Origin: Serratia plymuthica NBRC 102599
Lineage (GTDB): Bacteria > Pseudomonadota > Gammaproteobacteria > Enterobacterales > Enterobacteriaceae
Length of the DNA stretch: 64,000 nt
Direction: 5' to 3'
NCBI RefSeq assembly: GCF_001590925.1
Contig: NZ_BCTU01000013.1
Span: forward strand, 62,001 to 126,000
Position 1 is the first letter of the stretch; every line of letters begins with the position of its first letter. The translations under genes and the position numbers were made by a program. Positions 8,854 to 17,677 of this stretch are shown piece by piece. Under the pieces are notes generated by a model that was not told where the DNA came from, did no database searches, and saw nothing but the letters and a program-made list of their open reading frames with translations.

Positions 8854-9285
8854 TTACGGTTTACCGGCCTGCAGCACAAAACCGCGTTGCATATCGCCCG
8901 CAATGCGGAAGTAACGGCTCTCACCGGCGCGCAGCGTCATCGGTAACCGGCCGCTGGTATCGCGCCAGATGCACAGACTATTTTCGATCATATCCTGCCC
9001 GATGCTAACTTCGTTATTCCCCACCGGCACTCGAAACTCGGCCTTTTCTTTTGCCGCCAGCGATGCCGCAAACTCCCCGTTGATATAAACCCCGGTGCGG
9101 CAACTCCCCGCCAACATCCCGCTGTCACGCACCACCACCACCGTGGCATAAGGCGTTTGCGGCACATTCTGATAAAGCATCAATCGGCTGGGCGGCGGCA
9201 ACTCAGCCTGTTGCGGCGGAACCGCCTGCGTGGCGCAGCCAGACAACAGTAAGGTTGTAATAAATAACGCGGCGTAATGCTTCAT
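8854..9285 (-). CDS. Lipoprotein, DUF2846-like
   Basis: 143 residues with a clear lipoprotein signal (lipobox LSGC, Cys17) followed by a Pro/Gln-rich linker. The single globular domain has alternating strands (YATVVVVRDSG, GVYINGEFAASL, GESRYFRIAGD), resembling small lipoproteins annotated as DUF2846 that are thought to bind peptide or carbohydrate at the cell envelope. AGGAG precedes the ATG. The exact family is inferred from layout; no function is assigned. Confidence 0.7.
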   Translation of the reverse strand: MKHYAALFITTLLLSGCATQAVPPQQAELPPPSRLMLYQNVPQTPYATVVVVRDSGMLAGSCRTGVYINGEFAASLAAKEKAEFRVPVGNNEVSIGQDMIENSLCIWRDTSGRLPMTLRAGESRYFRIAGDMQRGFVLQAGKP

Positions 9286-9501
9286 CCTGAGCTCCTAGAA
9301 AAAACCAATCTTCATAGTAGCAAGAGAATAGGTGGCAGCGCGCCATCAATAGAAAAATAGGATAACTTCCAGTGGGCTGGGGGAAGTCCGACGTCAAACG
9401 AGTTTTCACTGCCCATCGCGATGATGATCAGAGAACCTTCCGTCACACTAGGAAAATTCTTTGTTATTATATTGAAATAGATAAGGATTTTTGTAATCTA
9501 T

Positions 9502-9816
9502 TTAAAATTTAACCATACGCTTCTTGATATCATCTTGAAAAATTCCACCCACATAGTTAAATCCATCCTCTGTGACATAAACTCGCGGGTAGCCGGTTTC
9601 CGACAGTCCAGTCAGCATGTATCCTCGGCTTATCATCTCTGGGGAAGGTGCATTCATCAAAGTAAGAAAACCTCGCCCCCGACACCATTGATAAAAACGA
9701 GTACGGCCATAACCAAAGGCATCACCAACCTCGGAGAGGTTTCTAAATCGATCATAATCAACTGATAATAAAGGTAAATTATCGTTATCTTTAGGTATTT
9801 CAGGTTTATTCAACAA
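9502..9816 (-). CDS. Phage antirepressor (KilAC-like) domain protein
   Basis: 104 residues. The central part (GDAFGYGRTRFYQWCRGRGFL, then ISRGYMLTGLSETGYPRVYV) follows the KilAC/ANT pattern of phage antirepressor C-terminal domains: a winged-helix DNA-binding unit, 'GYGRTKF', then a tail reading out as 'G.G...Y'. The predicted start is TTG (9816 or 9813) behind GGGAG. It lies in AT-rich DNA unlike its neighbours, with no other phage gene nearby, so it looks like an orphan remnant or a small transferred regulator. Confidence 0.5.
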   Translation of the reverse strand: MLNKPEIPKDNDNLPLLSVDYDRFRNLSEVGDAFGYGRTRFYQWCRGRGFLTLMNAPSPEMISRGYMLTGLSETGYPRVYVTEDGFNYVGGIFQDDIKKRMVKF

Positions 9817-10131
9817 ATAAGACTCCCTTATTCACGCCTTCATCATCATGAAATCATTTATCGCTCCTGAATCTAAAAAATTTATAGGTGAATTGCAATC
9901 GCATTACTGGCCATTCGAATAATAGTTTTAATTCTGCATGGATTTAAAAGTTGGATAAACCTGCACAAATCAAGTGACCTTTTTTCCCAACCCCTACCGC
10001 AGCTAAAAATAAACCATACCTCTTAGGTAAAAATCCTATAAATATACCGGGCATAAAATCAGAAAAAACTTAGTATCGACACTATAACCAAAAAATATTA
10101 TTGCTTTATTACTCGTTTTCGCCATTACCAT
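9817..10131. other. AT-rich intergenic stretch
   Basis: Markedly AT-rich compared with the flanking core genome; contains many A/T runs but no gene I can support. It could be part of the same acquired piece as the KilAC-like gene. Confidence 0.4.
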
Positions 10132-10830
10132 TTACCTGCACAACCCATACCCCTGCATGCCAAAATGAAAATGATTTGCATGAGCGGCATTATATTCCGG
10201 GCCCAGCGCACTGCCGAAAAAGCCACATCCCTCTTCGAACAGCGCTTTCAGATAGCTTCCCGCAGTGCTTTGCTCCGGCCAGTCGCGCAATATTGTCAGC
10301 CGTTGACCATTCGCCAGACGAAAACCGGCAATATCCCAAGCCTCCGCAGTAGCATGCTCACTGAGCCTTCCCACTGGTCGATGATAGATATTGCGACAAG
10401 CGTAGCTGCCAAGATGGTCAATACGCGCCAGCCTCACACCAAACTGCCGTTGTGCCTGCGGCGCGGCGATTTGCCCAACGAACATTGCGCTGCTCAGCGC
10501 CAGCGGGCAACTGGCAAGAAAACTGGAACTGAGGCGTACCTCACCAAAATTTTGCACCCGCACCGGCGCAACCAGCGGACATTTGCCCTGGCTGTCGCCA
10601 GGCAGGCTAAAAGCGATACGCCCCGCGTCCCTTGCCTGAGTCAAAATGGCCATGCAAGCCACAGGATCATTGGCCAACAACCGCAGTTTATGGCGAGTGA
10701 CCAGGGTTGGGGGATCGTCCAGCGTTAAAGGAGAGAAAGGATGATAGCCTGGGGGTAAATAACGGCTTGCCCAGGGCAGCAGCATAGCCAGCGCCAGTAA
10801 TACCGAAAGTAAAACGAGCGTACGTCGCAT
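10132..10830 (-). CDS. Extensin-like family protein
   Basis: 232 residues with an N-terminal membrane anchor or signal (LVLLSVLLALAMLLPWAS). The extensin-like C-terminal domain of bacteria is recognisable from SEHATAEAWDIAGFRL, EGCGFFGSALGPEYN and the ending AHANHFHFGMQGYGLCR, where conserved His and Asp residues resemble metal ligands of peptidoglycan-acting LAS-type peptidases. Such proteins are exported and thought to act on the cell wall, but the activity is not established. GGGGGAG precedes the ATG. Confidence 0.8.
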   Translation of the reverse strand: MRRTLVLLSVLLALAMLLPWASRYLPPGYHPFSPLTLDDPPTLVTRHKLRLLANDPVACMAILTQARDAGRIAFSLPGDSQGKCPLVAPVRVQNFGEVRLSSSFLASCPLALSSAMFVGQIAAPQAQRQFGVRLARIDHLGSYACRNIYHRPVGRLSEHATAEAWDIAGFRLANGQRLTILRDWPEQSTAGSYLKALFEEGCGFFGSALGPEYNAAHANHFHFGMQGYGLCR

Positions 10831-10941
10831 GCCATTCTCCCCCTAAACCCAAAACCTCAGCACTTACCCACAGCATTATCGGCTGCGACTTTAAAGCCAC
10901 ATATATAGGCTTCGCCAGCGTAACCTCAATCTCACATAAAC

Positions 10942-10960
10942 AATAATTATTATCATTTCC
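10942..10960. promoter_or_regulatory. Candidate Fur box
   Basis: AATAATTATTATCATTTCC matches the 19-base Fur consensus at 14 positions by hand count. It lies about 95 bases before the 11055 lipoprotein gene and 110 bases before the start of the extensin-like gene. The AT-rich context makes chance similarity possible. Confidence 0.3.
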
Positions 10961-11054
10961 AATTTTAACATCATTTTATTACACTCCTGCCTTGCGTTGT
11001 CTAGGATGATTCTTAGCACGTGTATTTAGGACGACAGAAAGAGTTAGGGATACC

Positions 11055-11414
11055 ATGAAGACGTATAATTTTTTGATTATTTTGCCATTCTTGACATTGA
11101 CCGCTTGCACACAATGGGAAAAACCCGGTGCTGGCAACGCCACTCGCGATGCGGAATATGCCGAATGCAAAGGCAAGGGGTATGAACGTTTTCCACCAGA
11201 TATGGTGAGAGATTTTGAGTTTGCCTACGAAAACCAATACAAGAGTTGTAAAAAAGACAAGAAGGATTGTCCAGAAGGCTACCGTTACGAAAAACAGCCC
11301 TCATTCAAAACAGTGCAGAATGATCGCAATGAGGCCGCCCGCTCGGCGACCATCGAAGCCTGCATGTATGGCAAAGGCTGGCATGAGAAAACCTATTACT
11401 GGCCACAATACTAA
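11055..11414 (+). CDS. Hypothetical lipoprotein, 119 residues
   Basis: The signal peptide ends in lipobox LTAC (Cys18). The mature protein is Lys/Asp/Glu-rich with paired Cys residues (EYAECKGKGYE, KSCKKDKKDC, IEACMYGKGW) suggesting disulfides in the periplasm. Repeated 'C..KG.' elements resemble small enteric lipoproteins of unknown function. It is followed by a strong palindromic terminator and stands alone. Confidence 0.7.
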   Translation: MKTYNFLIILPFLTLTACTQWEKPGAGNATRDAEYAECKGKGYERFPPDMVRDFEFAYENQYKSCKKDKKDCPEGYRYEKQPSFKTVQNDRNEAARSATIEACMYGKGWHEKTYYWPQY

Positions 11415-11417
11415 CAA

Positions 11418-11459
11418 AGCAGGCAACGGGTTCGGCATGCCGAACCCTGTCACCCTGCT
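11418..11459. terminator. Long two-part hairpin between convergent genes
   Basis: A perfect 20-base palindrome (GGGTTCGGCATGCCGAACCC, 11428-11447) is nested inside a second pair of arms, AGCAGG and CCTGCT (11418-11423 and 11454-11459). It can fold identically on both strands and probably ends both converging transcripts. Confidence 0.6.
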
Positions 11460-11471
11460 TGTAACCGGAAG

Positions 11472-11627
11472 TTATTGATCATCACCGTGCGGCATACCAG
11501 CCTTAGGTTTAGACTTATTTTTCTCTGGTTTTTTATCCTTTGTGGCCGACAGAGCACGACCAATCAGCCATAACAACAACGGCATCAGCAACAGACATAG
11601 TGCCAGCGTAATCAGTGCATTTGTCAT
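11472..11627 (-). CDS. Small membrane protein, 51 residues
   Basis: Reads MTNALITLALCLLLMPLLLW, then LIGRALSATKDKKPEKNKSKP and a short polar tail. One hydrophobic helix (residues 4-22) is followed by a strongly basic cytoplasmic tail. The ATG at 11627 follows GGTGGG and AAAGG. The nearest downstream feature is the nested hairpin. It could be the first gene after the hydroxyproline cluster or an independent one. The coding call is from composition and signal; no homologue is recalled. Confidence 0.5.
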   Translation of the reverse strand: MTNALITLALCLLLMPLLLWLIGRALSATKDKKPEKNKSKPKAGMPHGDDQ

Positions 11628-11675
11628 CCTTTGCCCACCCGAACTCTCTGGTTATTATGCCTGAGTGTAGCATGC

Positions 11676-12941
11676 TTATCCGTCGCTCTCGGTGCGGCCC
11701 AGTCGGGCCAGCGTTTCTGTTCTGGCCGGCGTCAATGGGATCCGTGGGGCCACCAACGGCCAACCAAAAAGGTGACGTGCCGCCGTCGCGCAAATCTTGC
11801 CCTGACAGGCTCCCATGCCGCAGCGGCTGCCCAGCTTGGCCGCCGACCAGCCAGAGAACTCACAGACCTGCCCCAACGGCACATCCTCGCAGCGGCACAG
11901 CAGCGTGTCAGACATCGCCAGTGCTTTCAGCGCAGGGTTTAGCATAAAAGCGCGCTCTACCGCTCCAGCGAAATGCCGCCACTTATCACGCTGTCCCATT
12001 AATGCCTGCGCCTGTTCCATATTGCCGGTTGCGGCATAACCGGCGATGGCTCCCTCGGCTAGCGCCAACTCACTGCCGCCAACGCCGGTACAGTCTCCGG
12101 CGGCATAAATCTGCGGCACACTGGTTTGCTGCCACTCGTCCACAGCGACCCTGTGATTGGAAATGCGGCACCCCAAATGCATCGCCAGCTCAATATTTGC
12201 CACCAGTCCAAAACCGCAGGCCAACCGATCACAAGGCAGCATCGCCACTCTCCTGCCTTGCTGAACCCTCACCGCTTCCAGCCGTTGCCCCCCCAACGCC
12301 GCCAGCACATAGCTGTCAGGGCGATAACGACGATGCAGCAGAGTCAATGACTGGTGTAGCTTTGTCGGCCAGCGCCACAGCCCACTGGCGAACCCCGCCA
12401 ACCGCCGAGCGGACGTTTGTTCCGCCAGCAACACCACGTCACCACCGGCTTTGGTAACGCTATCGGCCACCGCCAGCAGCAACGGCCCGCTGCCGGCAAT
12501 GGCCACCCGTTCCCCTTTAATTTGCAGCCCCTGTTTTATCTGAGCCTGCAACCCACCGGCACCGGTCACCCCAGGCAACGTCCAGCCGGGAAACGGCAAC
12601 AGAAGCTCCCGCGCACCGCAGCACAAGATCAAGCGTTGATAATCGACGAGCCCACTACCCACAGCACCCTCATAGAGGATTTGCTGCCGCCCGCAATGAG
12701 CCACGATTTTGACGGCGTTAAGCAACGTCACGTTATTCAGCGCCCCAACCGCCTGCCGATACTGCTGCGCAAGTACCGGCAACATGACTCCCGGCCCATC
12801 GCGCCAAATTTGTCCACCTGGGTTAGGGTTATCGTCAAGCATCAACACCGACTGGCCGCTTTGTGCAGCGGTGCAAGCTGCGGCTAACCCGGCTGGCCCT
12901 GCGCCGATAATCAGCACGTCGCACGTGAGGTTACTCATCAT
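11676..12941 (-). CDS. D-hydroxyproline dehydrogenase, FAD/BFD subunit (HcnB/OoxA-like)
   Basis: A soluble flavoprotein of 421 residues. The N-terminal FAD Rossmann fold (IIGAGPAGLAAA) is followed by an NAD(P)-type second Rossmann region (AIAGSGPLLLAVA). The C-terminus has a BFD-like [2Fe-2S] cysteine pattern (LCRCEDV ... SRCGMGACQGKIC). With the small ferredoxin and the DadA-like subunit it forms the heterotrimeric dehydrogenase oxidising cis-4-hydroxy-D-proline to pyrroline-4-hydroxy-2-carboxylate. The frame extends to 13004, but the ATG pair at 12941/12938 is the likely start: it has GAGAGGA upstream and overlaps the previous gene's stop. Confidence 0.85.
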   Translation of the reverse strand: MMSNLTCDVLIIGAGPAGLAAACTAAQSGQSVLMLDDNPNPGGQIWRDGPGVMLPVLAQQYRQAVGALNNVTLLNAVKIVAHCGRQQILYEGAVGSGLVDYQRLILCCGARELLLPFPGWTLPGVTGAGGLQAQIKQGLQIKGERVAIAGSGPLLLAVADSVTKAGGDVVLLAEQTSARRLAGFASGLWRWPTKLHQSLTLLHRRYRPDSYVLAALGGQRLEAVRVQQGRRVAMLPCDRLACGFGLVANIELAMHLGCRISNHRVAVDEWQQTSVPQIYAAGDCTGVGGSELALAEGAIAGYAATGNMEQAQALMGQRDKWRHFAGAVERAFMLNPALKALAMSDTLLCRCEDVPLGQVCEFSGWSAAKLGSRCGMGACQGKICATAARHLFGWPLVAPRIPLTPARTETLARLGRTESDG

Positions 12942-13191
12942 TGATCCTCTCAATATGCATCCCAGGCTGACACAGGGTCTGGCACGCCAACCGCCGCAGA
13001 CCATTCACCGTGACACGACACTCCTGGCAAATACCCATGCCGCAAAACGGCGCTCGCGGTAGCCGACAGACCGAGTAACGGCAGCGATCCTGCCCGCTCA
13101 GGCTAAGTGCTGCTGCCACGCTGCAACCCTCAGGCACGTGCAGGCTTTCACCATCAATTGTTAGCATCAGCAAACTCAGTTCTTCGCTCAT
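12931..13191 (-). CDS. D-hydroxyproline dehydrogenase, [2Fe-2S] small subunit (HcnA-like)
   Basis: 86 residues with the plant-type ferredoxin fold of HcnA/OoxC proteins: a Cys cluster FCGMGICQECRV and a final LACQT give the four cluster ligands. It passes electrons between the FAD subunits. Its ATG overlaps the stop of the upstream DadA-like gene by four bases (ATGA), and its own stop overlaps the start of the large subunit, so the three are made in step. Confidence 0.85.
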   Translation of the reverse strand: MSEELSLLMLTIDGESLHVPEGCSVAAALSLSGQDRCRYSVCRLPRAPFCGMGICQECRVTVNGLRRLACQTLCQPGMHIERINDE

Positions 13192-14312
13192 ACCGACAAC
13201 ACCTCGCTAAACACCCGTGCAGCAAGATAGGGAGTATCGTCAATCGCCGGCCGGTGATGCTGGATCTGCGCCGCAATCAGTGCGGCGCTGCCTAACGCGG
13301 TCGTCACCCCCAACCCCTCATGTCCCAATGCCAACCATAACCAGCGATGTTGCGGGTGCGGCCCCAATAGCGGTAAACCATCGGCCGAAGCGGCGCGCAG
13401 ACCTGTCCAGCAACGGATAATATTCAGTTGCGCCAGCGCGGGTAAAAATGCCTCCGCGCGCATCAGCATTGCCGCCAGCAGCGGCAAGTCGATATCGGCG
13501 TCGGGTGAATCAAATTGTCGCGAAGAACCAATCAGCAGTTGGCCTGTTGGGCGCGCCTGAACGTTAAATGCCACTGAAGTGCCGCCGCTGGCATGTGCGC
13601 TGGCACCATAACCTAATTCAACCAATTGGTGGCGCACCCTCTGCGGGTAACGATCGGTGATCGCCAAGTGCCCTTTTTTGGCTTTCAGCAACGGCTGCGC
13701 CAACAACCTATCGGCCTGCAGGCCGCAGGCAAGCACCACTACAGGGGCCGTCAGGCGCTTACCGCTGGCCAGCACCACCGCTTGTTCCTCCAGCATGACC
13801 ACCTCATCAGCAATCACCCTGATTGCCGACCCGGCATCAACCTGTAACCATCGGGCGACGTTGGGCGCATAGACAATGCCGTCGCCCGGCACCTGCAACC
13901 CACCCGCCAGACCGGGCCGCAGCATGGGCTCAAGACGAGCAATCTGCGCAGCACTGAGCGTCTCGCTAAGCACGCCATATTCCGCCATTCGCCGCTGCTT
14001 CCGTTCGGCAATAGCCATCTCGTCTTCCCGCTCTGCCAGCCATAGCGTGCCGCAACCGCGCCAGGCACAACTCTCCGGCAGGCGCTCCAGCACCCCGCGC
14101 CACAGTTGTAGCGAATAAGCGCTCAAGGCCAATTCAGCGGGATTATCGTCCATACAGACCAGGTGCCCCATGCCTGCTGCTGTCGCACCGGGGCGCTGAT
14201 TATCCACCAGTAACACCTGATGCCCTTCCTGTGCCAGCCGCCAGGCACAGGCTGCACCGATAATGCCGGCGCCTACCACTATCGCCTCTGCGCACCTGCC
14301 GACGGCCTTCAC
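13188..14312 (-). CDS. D-hydroxyproline dehydrogenase, DadA-like FAD subunit
   Basis: 374 residues, DAO superfamily. FAD-binding GxGxxG near the N-terminus ([16 protein letters not shown]) and the C-terminal [17 protein letters not shown] block typical of D-amino-acid and glycine oxidases. It holds the site that oxidises cis-4-hydroxy-D-proline. The start is GTG at 14312, which overlaps the epimerase stop by four bases (GTGA). Start codon and overlap argue for tight coupling in a four-gene operon. Confidence 0.85.
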   Translation of the reverse strand: MKAVGRCAEAIVVGAGIIGAACAWRLAQEGHQVLLVDNQRPGATAAGMGHLVCMDDNPAELALSAYSLQLWRGVLERLPESCAWRGCGTLWLAEREDEMAIAERKQRRMAEYGVLSETLSAAQIARLEPMLRPGLAGGLQVPGDGIVYAPNVARWLQVDAGSAIRVIADEVVMLEEQAVVLASGKRLTAPVVVLACGLQADRLLAQPLLKAKKGHLAITDRYPQRVRHQLVELGYGASAHASGGTSVAFNVQARPTGQLLIGSSRQFDSPDADIDLPLLAAMLMRAEAFLPALAQLNIIRCWTGLRAASADGLPLLGPHPQHRWLWLALGHEGLGVTTALGSAALIAAQIQHHRPAIDDTPYLAARVFSEVLSV

Positions 14313-15256
14313 CGTATTCCCCAGACGAAGGGGTCACGCTCATCCAGCAGCAACCGGCTGTCGGCGCAAATGTAAGCTTGCCCGCGAATAAAAGGGATTA
14401 CGCGATCGCCATTGCGCCGGTAATAGCCGCTGAACTCGCTGCCAATCACGCTCGCCTGGCGCCAGACTTCATCCGGCGGCAATTTGCCGTCGGCCGCCAG
14501 GCAAGCCAACTTGGCGCTGGTGCCGGTACCGCAGGGCGAACGATCATAGGCCTTGCCGGGGCATAGCACGAAGTTGCGGCTGTCAGCCTGCGGGTCGGCG
14601 GCGAACAGTTCAATATGATCGATAACACCGCCGTCTTCCCCATAAACGCCCGCTAGTTCCAACGCCTGCCGTACCGCCCAGCAGAAGGCGGTAAGCGCCT
14701 CCAGATTTTGCGTAGTAATGGCAAGAGGATGTTCGGCAACCAGGAAAAACCAGTTCCCCCCCCAGGCAATATCGCCCGTCACTACGCCATAGTCCTTCAC
14801 GTCGACCGCCACCTGTCGGCGATAACGGTAGGCGGGCACGTTTTCCACCGTGACGCTGCCGTCCTGGTGCAGCGTGGCATTGACCGTACCAACAGGGGTT
14901 TCAATCAAATGCTCCCCGGCGCTGATCCGCCCCAGATAGGCCAACGAGGCGACCAGCCCGATAGTGCCGTGGCCACACATACCCAGATAGCCGGCATTGT
15001 TGAAGAAAATCACCCCGGCGGTGGCCTGCGGTGAACAAGGCTGGCACAGCAATGCCCCAACCAGCACATCATTGCCGCGAGGCTCCAGAATGACGGCGCA
15101 GCGCCAGTCGTCATACTGCTGTGCAAACAATGCTTTGCGTTCCGCCATACTGCCGCTGCCCAGATCGGGGAATCCCTCGATAATCAATCGGGTGGGTTCC
15201 CCGCCGGTGTGGGAATCGATTGCCCGCAGTCCGGTGAAATGCGAAGAAAGTGCCAT
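14309..15256 (-). CDS. 4-hydroxyproline 2-epimerase (proline racemase family)
   Basis: 315 residues, cofactor-independent. Both catalytic cysteines are present: MCGHGTIG (first Cys) and [12 protein letters not shown] (second Cys). In the related trans-3-hydroxyproline dehydratases the second is Thr, so epimerase is the better call. It converts trans-4-hydroxy-L-proline to cis-4-hydroxy-D-proline, the first step of the pathway. The frame is open upstream to 15433, but the ATG at 15256 has AGGAGG seven bases before it and gives the family start. First gene of the leftward operon. Confidence 0.9.
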   Translation of the reverse strand: MALSSHFTGLRAIDSHTGGEPTRLIIEGFPDLGSGSMAERKALFAQQYDDWRCAVILEPRGNDVLVGALLCQPCSPQATAGVIFFNNAGYLGMCGHGTIGLVASLAYLGRISAGEHLIETPVGTVNATLHQDGSVTVENVPAYRYRRQVAVDVKDYGVVTGDIAWGGNWFFLVAEHPLAITTQNLEALTAFCWAVRQALELAGVYGEDGGVIDHIELFAADPQADSRNFVLCPGKAYDRSPCGTGTSAKLACLAADGKLPPDEVWRQASVIGSEFSGYYRRNGDRVIPFIRGQAYICADSRLLLDERDPFVWGIR

Positions 15257-15646
15257 CGGAGCCTCCTGGGTTAATGACATGTTACCGATAGCCTTAGCCT
15301 GACCGAATACGCCGACGGCGGCTTGATGCATTTCGGCGCGGCAAATGCAGAAATCAGCACAATGCCCGCAGCGGCGTTTAACCGACGTCGCACAGCTCCG
15401 TTTTGAACACCATAAGAATGACTTATTTATCATTGTGTTATTGATGTGTTATTTCTAAAACTGCGAGGTGGCAGCCGTTTTATTTGCTAAAAACTGATCT
15501 GCAAAAAGAAAAAGTATGCGGCAATGCGCATATTTGGCAGCTGCGCTTGAAAAGTTATCAGAAAGTTAATATTGATTAACGGCGCCAAGAATGGCCTGCC
15601 CGAACCGCCTCAGGTTCGGTGGCAAACAGCGGGAAAAGGTATTGCT

Positions 15647-16492
15647 ATGCGATTAGCCCATGACCATCAGGTTGTTACTCCTCCCCAGCCCGCTATTGAT
15701 GAGCAGGAAGATGACGTATTCGCCGTAGAACAGCTGTCCCGCCTGTGCGATGGCCTGGCGCAACAGCGCCCCAACAACCTGCACGAATTGCTGAATTCGC
15801 TGGCGCTGATCGCCCCGCTGCTCAACGCCATCCCCAACGTGGTGTTCTTTATCAAGGACGCGCAGGCGCGTTACCTGTTGGCCAACCTGACGCTGGCCAA
15901 GCGCTGTGGTTTCAAAACCGTCATGCCATTGCTGGGAAAAACCTCAGCGGACGTCTTTCCCGCCCAGCTTGGCTCAGGTTACACCGAGCAGGATCTCCGG
16001 GTGTTGCGCCACGGGGTGCTGATTCAGGATCAGTTGGAAATGCATCTGTATAACGGTCGGGAAACCGGCTGGTGCCTGACGCAAAAACTGGCGCTGTATG
16101 ACGCGCAGGGCAAAATCATTGGCATGGCGGGCATCTCGCATGACCTGCAGGAGGCCAAAGCCAATCACCCGGCCTATCAACGGCTGGCGGCCATCGACGT
16201 CTATATTCGCCAGCATTACGCCCGGCCGATCGCCCTCGAGGAGCTAACAACGCTCACCGCACTTTCCGTGGCGCAAATCGAACGCTACTGCAAACGCATT
16301 TTTCACCTCACGCCACGCCAGATGATCCACAAGGTTCGGCTGGAAAAAGCGACCGAATTGCTGGCCGGTGATTTACCCATCACCGACATTGCCCTGCAGT
16401 GCGGCTATACCGATCACAGCGCTTTCAGCCGTCAGTTCAAGTCGATGACCGGCTTGACCCCTCGCGATTTCCGGCTAACGATAATCCCTTAA
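15647..16492 (+). CDS. AraC-family regulator with PAS-like sensor, hydroxyproline cluster
   Basis: 281 residues from the ATG at 15647 (AAAGGT upstream); the frame is open from 15572. The N-terminal half contains a PAS-like segment (NAIPNVVFFIKDAQARYLLAN ... GMAGISHDLQEA) that could bind a ligand. The C-terminus is the AraC/XylS double HTH (ALEELTTLTALSVAQIERYCKR, ITDIALQCGYTDHSAFSRQFK). It sits between the two divergent arms and is the obvious local regulator of both. The effector is inferred to be hydroxyproline or an intermediate. Confidence 0.85.
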   Translation: MRLAHDHQVVTPPQPAIDEQEDDVFAVEQLSRLCDGLAQQRPNNLHELLNSLALIAPLLNAIPNVVFFIKDAQARYLLANLTLAKRCGFKTVMPLLGKTSADVFPAQLGSGYTEQDLRVLRHGVLIQDQLEMHLYNGRETGWCLTQKLALYDAQGKIIGMAGISHDLQEAKANHPAYQRLAAIDVYIRQHYARPIALEELTTLTALSVAQIERYCKRIFHLTPRQMIHKVRLEKATELLAGDLPITDIALQCGYTDHSAFSRQFKSMTGLTPRDFRLTIIP

Positions 16493-16700
16493 CCGGCTGA
16501 TATTACTCCCCCTGCTCTCTTTTCTCGGCGGAAGAACCCTCAGGTTTTTTGCCGCCCGATGATCTGCGTTACTGTGCCAATTTCGTCGTGGCATTCGGCG
16601 AAAACCGTCAAGCCCCTGCGAACAATACAGGTCAATCTGTGGTTGGATTTCACCAAGAGTTCACCATCGATTAACAAACTTGGACGACAGGATAAACACT

Positions 16701-17621
16701 ATGAGTCATAAAGCCATTAAATGGAGCGGCGTGTTCCCGGCGGTCAGCACCCAGTTTCGCAGTGATTTCTCTCTGGATCTCGACGCCACTCATACGGTAA
16801 TCAAAAATCTGGTCAAGGACGGCGTTTCAGGTCTGGTGGTGTGCGGCACCGTCGGCGAAAACACGTCATTGACGGTACAGGAAAAGTTGTCGGTCATTGA
16901 GGTAGCGCGGGATGCGGCCCAGGGCCAGGTGCCGGTGATCGCCGGCATAGCCGAATTCACCACCGCCTTTGCGCGCAATATGGCACGCGAAGCGCAAAAA
17001 GCCGGTGTCGACGGCATTATGGTGATGCCTGCACTGGTTTACTCCGCCAAACCCCACGAAACTGCCGCACACTTTCGCAGCGTCGCCACCGCCACCGATC
17101 TGCCGATCATGGTCTACAACAACCCACCCATTTACAAAAACGACGTAACGCCCGACATCCTGACCTCACTAGTCGACTGCGAAAATATCGTGTGTTTCAA
17201 AGACTCTTCTGGCGACACCCGCCGCTTTATCGATCTACGCAACGAGGTTGGCGATCGTTTTGTCCTGTTCGCCGGGCTGGATGACGTGGTGCTGGAAAGC
17301 ATCGCCGTCGGGGCCGAAGGTTGGATATCCGGGATGTCCAACGCCTTCCCACGTGAGGGAGAAACGCTGTTCCGCCTGGCGAAGCAAAAGCGCTTTGAAG
17401 AAGCATTGTCGCTATACCGCTGGTTCATGCCGCTGCTGCACCTCGATGCGCGGCCGGATCTGGTGCAGTGCATCAAGCTGTGTGAAGAACTGGTGGGCCG
17501 CGGCAGCGCTGTTACCCGTCCCCCGCGCCTGGCGCTGCAAGGCGATACCTTGGCGGAAGTCACGGCAGTGATCAAAAAAGCGCTGGCAAACCGCCCCGAA
17601 CTGCCGGACGTCGGCCTGTAA
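16701..17621 (+). CDS. 1-pyrroline-4-hydroxy-2-carboxylate deaminase (DHDPS family)
   Basis: 306 residues with the dihydrodipicolinate-synthase TIM barrel: the GTVGENTSLT loop, VYNNPP and the Schiff-base lysine in VCFKDSSGDTRRF. In hydroxyproline clusters this family member deaminates 1-pyrroline-4-hydroxy-2-carboxylate to 2-oxoglutarate semialdehyde and ammonia. The specificity comes from context; sequence alone gives only the family. The ATG at 16701 with AGGA upstream is preferred over the one at 16680. Confidence 0.85.
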   Translation: MSHKAIKWSGVFPAVSTQFRSDFSLDLDATHTVIKNLVKDGVSGLVVCGTVGENTSLTVQEKLSVIEVARDAAQGQVPVIAGIAEFTTAFARNMAREAQKAGVDGIMVMPALVYSAKPHETAAHFRSVATATDLPIMVYNNPPIYKNDVTPDILTSLVDCENIVCFKDSSGDTRRFIDLRNEVGDRFVLFAGLDDVVLESIAVGAEGWISGMSNAFPREGETLFRLAKQKRFEEALSLYRWFMPLLHLDARPDLVQCIKLCEELVGRGSAVTRPPRLALQGDTLAEVTAVIKKALANRPELPDVGL

Positions 17622-17632
17622 TCGCCACCTTC

Positions 17633-17651
17633 GCCCGGCCGTCTGCCGGGC
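17633..17651 (+). terminator. Intercistronic GC hairpin (attenuator-like)
   Basis: GCCCGGC and GCCGGGC pair around a 5-base loop between the deaminase and dehydrogenase genes. A weak T-rich stretch follows. It may stabilise the upstream message or cause partial termination. Confidence 0.45.
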
Positions 17652-17677
17652 ACTCTCATTTTCCTGACGGGGGATAC

